A stretch of 8,346 nucleotides of DNA from Oscillospiraceae bacterium. Lineage in GTDB: Bacteria > Bacillota_A > Clostridia > Saccharofermentanales > Saccharofermentanaceae. The stretch lies in assembly GCA_902803365.1 (NCBI GenBank), contig CADCPU010000236.1, forward strand, positions 1 through 8,346, in the 5' to 3' direction. A program made the position numbers and the translations under genes. Shown in pieces: positions 5,179-8,346 of this stretch; position 1 is the first letter of the stretch, and each line of letters begins with the position of its first letter. Below the pieces are notes generated by a model. That model was given only the letters and a program-made list of their open reading frames with translations. It ran no database searches and was not told the origin of the DNA.

Positions 5179-6916
5179 GGTACATCTTATCCAGGTTTTT
5201 CTGCGCTATCTCTCTCGCTTCATCCAAACCAAGCGAAGCCGCAGTCTCTCGGAATTCATCAAATTTATCCAGACTTTCCTCCCCTATAATGAACTTCAGG
5301 ATCATCGGACTAGCATATGTCGCAGCATCATTATAAGCTGCATCAAAAAGGCCATAATCATCTCCTTCAAAGACGACATAGTTCCACTTTAATTCCGGTG
5401 TTGCATTCTGTCCCCAAACAAGATTGGCCTGTTGCTGAGAGGATAACTCACTGATCGCACTCTTCTCCCTTCTCAGCAGCGACGCACGAAGGCTATTGTA
5501 ATTTGAACCATTAGGGAACAAATAGCAACTCTGAAAATACTCAGGATCCTGATCAAATACACTGTCTGTATAAACCGGAGATCCATCTACCATTTCATAG
5601 TCAGTCCCTTCGACACCATATGTCGCACGAAGTATTCCCTCTTTTGTAAAGCCGACATTGAGCCAAGCGGCTGCTATTTCTGGATATTTGCAGGAAGTAG
5701 TTATGCATGTGTAAGAAGAAGGCATCGAGGTATATGCATTTCTCCATTTCAGTTGCTGATCTTTTGTCTTCCGTGGAAGAGGCATAGGAACAACTTCAAA
5801 CTCTTCATTTCCAGTATAATTCGTCTTCCAATACTCAGGAGAATACCACTGGCAAAAATAGATTCCAAGTTTGTCATTCAGGAATAAAGATGTCAGTGCA
5901 TCGTCATCATGATTCATGAAATCGGGATCAATATAACCTTCGGCATACCATCCGTTTAGAAGTTCAAGATAATCTTTAAAGGCATCCTGAGTAAATGCAT
6001 GTGGCCGGACTTCCGTCTTCTCCGGGTTCATAGTGTACCATTCCCATTCTGATGCAAAAATATCATATGCGGACATTATTGCACCATCATCAAACATACC
6101 TTTTGCTCCAAGATTCATAGGAATGACATCATCGCCACGTTCTTTAAAGGCCTTAAGAACAACTTCAAGCTCATCTAGAGTTTCAGGTACATCCAGACCA
6201 GCTTCATCCAACCAGTCTTTTCTAATAACCGCACCTCTATCTGCGCCCCAATCATCAGTCCAAATCTGAGAAACACACCACAAGGCGCCAGAATTAGTAA
6301 TACAAGAATTGTAGAATGCCGGTTGTGGTTGTGGTTCATAAAGAGCTTTGTCACCTTCACCCCATTCCCAAGCAGCAAAGGATCCATCGTCGCATAACAA
6401 CGCCTCTTTGTAGTCCGGCATGTACTCATCCAAATAGGGCATCAGATCAATGAAGCAGTTTTCATCGATTCCAGCCTGAGGTCCTCCAGGATACTCCGGA
6501 TAATACAGCATATCATAATAATCTTCAGATGCGATCATTACGTTAAGCTGCTGGCTGGCCTGTTCCCAAGAAGGATGAACAAAATCAATCTTAACGCCAG
6601 TCTGTTCTTCAAGCCATTGGAAGTAAGGATGTTCCGCCAACGTAGAATAATTCTGAGCTTGCTGTGTATCCATAGGGATCCAATATGTCAGAGTGACGCC
6701 TTCACCTCCATTGATATACAGGGGCCCCTGAGTCTCACTGGCATCATTTTCTGAGGTCTCATTGTTTGAAGAGTCTTCAGTTACTGAACTTTCCGTTCCG
6801 GATTCTTTCTCTTGCTTATCTTCCGTTTTCTTAGAACAACCGTTAGCAAGTCCAACGATCATAACGATGCCTAGAAAAATAGCAAGAAATCTTCTCAACC
6901 TTGTCTTACTTTCCAT
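5168..6916 (-). CDS. LplA/YtcQ-type sugar-binding lipoprotein
   Basis: A 582-residue extracellular solute-binding protein that captures the ligand for the two downstream permeases. A basic start (KTRLRR) and a hydrophobic stretch (10-24) lead to GLANGC (22-27), so Cys27 should be lipidated and anchor the protein to the outer face of the membrane. The -3 position is Ala, not the usual Leu. Residues 28-62 are an acidic Ser/Thr/Glu/Asn-rich tether. The mature domain opens with LTYWIPMD and FQWLEEQTGVKIDF, the typical first lobe of the large LplA-like binding proteins associated with LplB/LplC permeases, and the length fits them. The many Trp and Tyr residues suit carbohydrate stacking. The start is supported by a strong AAGGAGGA (6932-6925) 8 bases before the ATG. 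The actual sugar cannot be read from sequence. An N-acetylhexosamine glycan is inferred from the downstream genes. Confidence 0.93.
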   Translation of the reverse strand: MESKTRLRRFLAIFLGIVMIVGLANGCSKKTEDKQEKESGTESSVTEDSSNNETSENDASETQGPLYINGGEGVTLTYWIPMDTQQAQNYSTLAEHPYFQWLEEQTGVKIDFVHPSWEQASQQLNVMIASEDYYDMLYYPEYPGGPQAGIDENCFIDLMPYLDEYMPDYKEALLCDDGSFAAWEWGEGDKALYEPQPQPAFYNSCITNSGALWCVSQIWTDDWGADRGAVIRKDWLDEAGLDVPETLDELEVVLKAFKERGDDVIPMNLGAKGMFDDGAIMSAYDIFASEWEWYTMNPEKTEVRPHAFTQDAFKDYLELLNGWYAEGYIDPDFMNHDDDALTSLFLNDKLGIYFCQWYSPEYWKTNYTGNEEFEVVPMPLPRKTKDQQLKWRNAYTSMPSSYTCITTSCKYPEIAAAWLNVGFTKEGILRATYGVEGTDYEMVDGSPVYTDSVFDQDPEYFQSCYLFPNGSNYNSLRASLLRREKSAISELSSQQQANLVWGQNATPELKWNYVVFEGDDYGLFDAAYNDAATYASPMILKFIIGEESLDKFDEFRETAASLGLDEAREIAQKNLDKMYHGE

Positions 6917-6924
6917 ACAGCAGT

Positions 6925-6932
6925 TCCTCCTT
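6925..6932 (-). promoter_or_regulatory. Strong ribosome binding site of the binding-protein gene
   Basis: AAGGAGGA on the minus strand lies 8 bases before the ATG at 6916. It is the best Shine-Dalgarno in the operon. This fits the need for binding protein in excess over the permeases, whose own sites are weak or overlapped. Confidence 0.9.
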
Positions 6933-6949
6933 GCTTCAAGATTGGTTTA

Positions 6950-6978
6950 ATCTTATGCTTTCAGAACAGGTTTTTCAA
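6950..6978 (-). promoter_or_regulatory. Candidate promoter of the sugar operon
   Basis: TTGAAA (6978-6973) and TAAGAT (6955-6950) are separated by exactly 17 bases on the minus strand. The -35 matches 5 of 6 consensus bases and the -10 only 4 of 6, as expected for a promoter that needs an activator. The leader to the ATG at 6916 would be short, about 26-28 bases. The inverted repeat at 6986-7011 sits just upstream, in the activator position. Confidence 0.5.
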
Positions 6979-6985
6979 TTAACAC

Positions 6986-7011
6986 TTTCTGACGGCAATT
7001 TGTATCAGAAA
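6986..7011. promoter_or_regulatory. Inverted repeat upstream of the operon promoter, possible operator
   Basis: TTTCTGA (6986-6992) and TCAGAAA (7005-7011) are perfect 7-base arms around a 12-base spacer. A third copy of the TCAGAA half-site lies at 6961-6966, inside the promoter spacer and 44 bases (about four helical turns) from the matching arm. The position next to the -35 suits a binding site for the adjacent AraC-family regulator. No T-run adjoins the arms, which argues against a terminator for the regulator gene. Confidence 0.4.
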
Positions 7012-7048
7012 ATGACCTTTGATTGGCGTTTTATCGTGCATTTTTATA

Positions 7049-8346
7049 CTATTCAGACGTTTTTCTCTTACGATATCTTCCTGGCGTTTCATTGAATCGC
7101 TCTTTAAATTTCCGATTAAAGGTCAGGATACTGCTGTAGCCGGTTCTTTCTGCAACCTCTTGAACAGTCAGGTTGTCATTTTCCAGCAGAAGCTGCTCCG
7201 CCTTTTCTATTCTCACTTCATGTATATAGGAAAGAACTCCCTGATCTGACTTACGACTAAACAACTTCGAAAGATTATTTGCAGACATACCAAAATGCTC
7301 TGCTATTGAGAATACATTTATCTGCGGATCCATATAGTGTTGTCTTATATAGGTCTTTATATCATGAATCTGCTGGTTTTCTCCCTCATCCTTATTATCT
7401 GTTTTTATATACTTACTGCCTGCCAAGTTTTCCAGGAGATTATAGATCAGCTGATAAAGTTCTTGATGCCTTTTTGCACTCACAATCTGATGAAAGACTG
7501 TGTTATATTCATTTTCTTCATACCCTGCCATAGCCCCCAGAAACGAAATATCATGTAGAAGCTGATACTTTACAGAACTAAGATGGAGAAGAGAAATGTC
7601 ATTCTCAACAAAAGAATCATCCAAGAGTTCTTCTGGGAAAAGGACAGATAAAGTCTGCTGTGCTTCCTCTATCTTTCCATCACATACGAACGTTGAGAAA
7701 ACTAACTGCTTATCCAAATGTCGCCAGTCGTTTAACGCATATATTTTCTTATACTCATCCTTTGCGAAACCAATACTATGTATATTTTGGCGGATTCGCA
7801 CATATTCCATAGCTATACTGGCTTCCTCAAAAGCCTGACTTAGTTCTTTAGTTGAAGTGTGAATACTTGAATATGAAGCATTCGCCTCTATACCTTGCTT
7901 GATCAAGTTTGATAACTGAAGATTGACCTGATTTTGAATGTCCTCTTCATCAGTATTCTTCTCTCTAAAACCCACCAGTTCTGTTACACTGCCATCTACT
8001 ACTGTTGTCATACATCTAACACCATCAGGCAAATCACTAATCGTTCTTTCAAGACTAGACAACAATCTGTCCTCATCATAATCATCAGATGCAAAGCAGA
8101 CGATGGCATAACTAGAAACACCCGGAAGTTCAAAACTATCTTTTATATCACCTCGTAGCGCATCTTGGAACTGTTTTTCGCTAATAACATCTTGATACTG
8201 CTTCATCAGGTGATGATATGGCTTAATTCTAATGCGACTAAGACATACAGATAATACGGCAGCTAAAATAATCGCTCCAGCAAGTATACTCCAATAGTAT
8301 TTTCTCAGAATCTCCGTCTTTTCAAGTATCTTATTATAAGGAATTG
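7049..8346 (-). CDS. Membrane-anchored AraC-family transcriptional regulator (5' part outside the window)
   Basis: The frame stays open from the stop at 7051-7049 to the right edge, giving 431 visible residues. The Met at 8206-8204 is internal and not the start. Just upstream is a transmembrane helix (8299-8240, core WSILAGAIILAAVLSVCL) followed by basic residues (SRIRIK) and a short linker. The missing N-terminus is therefore probably an extracellular sensor with a second helix, as in YesN-like and other membrane AraC regulators. The middle section contains a stretch resembling the degenerate GGDEF-like module of such proteins (SYSSIHTSTKEL and EEASIAMEY). The last 106 residues are a full AraC DNA-binding domain: SIAEHFGMSANNLSKLF forms the first helix-turn-helix, and VAERTGYSS...FNRKFKERFNETPGRYR the second plus the family signature. 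It is codirectional with the operon, 132 bases upstream of the binding-protein gene, and probably activates it when ligand is sensed. Confidence 0.9.
   Translation of the reverse strand, partial: IPYNKILEKTEILRKYYWSILAGAIILAAVLSVCLSRIRIKPYHHLMKQYQDVISEKQFQDALRGDIKDSFELPGVSSYAIVCFASDDYDEDRLLSSLERTISDLPDGVRCMTTVVDGSVTELVGFREKNTDEEDIQNQVNLQLSNLIKQGIEANASYSSIHTSTKELSQAFEEASIAMEYVRIRQNIHSIGFAKDEYKKIYALNDWRHLDKQLVFSTFVCDGKIEEAQQTLSVLFPEELLDDSFVENDISLLHLSSVKYQLLHDISFLGAMAGYEENEYNTVFHQIVSAKRHQELYQLIYNLLENLAGSKYIKTDNKDEGENQQIHDIKTYIRQHYMDPQINVFSIAEHFGMSANNLSKLFSRKSDQGVLSYIHEVRIEKAEQLLLENDNLTVQEVAERTGYSSILTFNRKFKERFNETPGRYRKRKTSE

Noticed and set aside
6318..6336. Short tandem GGTTGT repeats
   Set aside because: They encode the Gln-Pro repeat EPQPQPAF within the binding protein in frame, and look like normal coding sequence.
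6175..6429. Second minus-strand frame of 84 codons inside the binding-protein gene
   Set aside because: It lies fully within the well-supported binding-protein gene in another frame, with no ribosome site or recognisable family.

Overview
The window looks like a low-to-moderate GC Firmicute, most likely a gut-type Clostridia/Lachnospiraceae member. The grounds are the protein families, a Gram-positive (Cheo-type) SOS box, AGGAGG-type ribosome binding sites and a lipoprotein-anchored binding protein without its own ATPase. This is inference from sequence character only.

From about 8346 down to 465 almost everything is one minus-strand catabolic locus. It begins, cut by the right edge, with a membrane-anchored AraC-family regulator (7049 to beyond 8346). 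A 132-base gap with a candidate promoter follows. Then comes a tightly packed six-gene operon: sugar-binding lipoprotein (6916-5168), two LplB/LplC-type permeases (5178-4264 and 4270-3359), an NagA-like N-acetylhexosamine-6-phosphate deacetylase (3351-2182), a ROK-family sugar kinase (2185-1304) and a uridine-phosphorylase-like enzyme (1300-551). Four of the five junctions overlap or are 3 bases apart, and the fifth is 7 bases. A strong intrinsic terminator at 465-513 closes the unit. No ATPase, glycoside hydrolase or NagB deaminase is present in the window.

The likely logic is as follows. The regulator senses an extracellular ligand and activates the operon. The lipoprotein and permeases, powered by an ATPase encoded elsewhere, import an N-acetylhexosamine-containing ligand. 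The ROK kinase phosphorylates the sugar and the deacetylase removes the acetyl group. The nucleoside phosphorylase as last gene is unexpected and hints that the imported material, or a linked pathway, includes a pyrimidine nucleoside. This is the most intriguing biology in the window, but it is a hypothesis.

The left 300 bases are different. The start codon and first 39 codons of a LexA-family repressor gene (200-84, minus strand) stand behind a near-ideal promoter whose spacer is occupied by a perfect SOS box, with a second imperfect box at the -35. The gene is cut at base 83/84 by what appears to be the terminus of an IS21-family insertion sequence with three 22-base repeats. The first bases of the element supply the stop codon. 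Bases 296-464 contain only a hairpin-forming inverted repeat and no gene that I can support.
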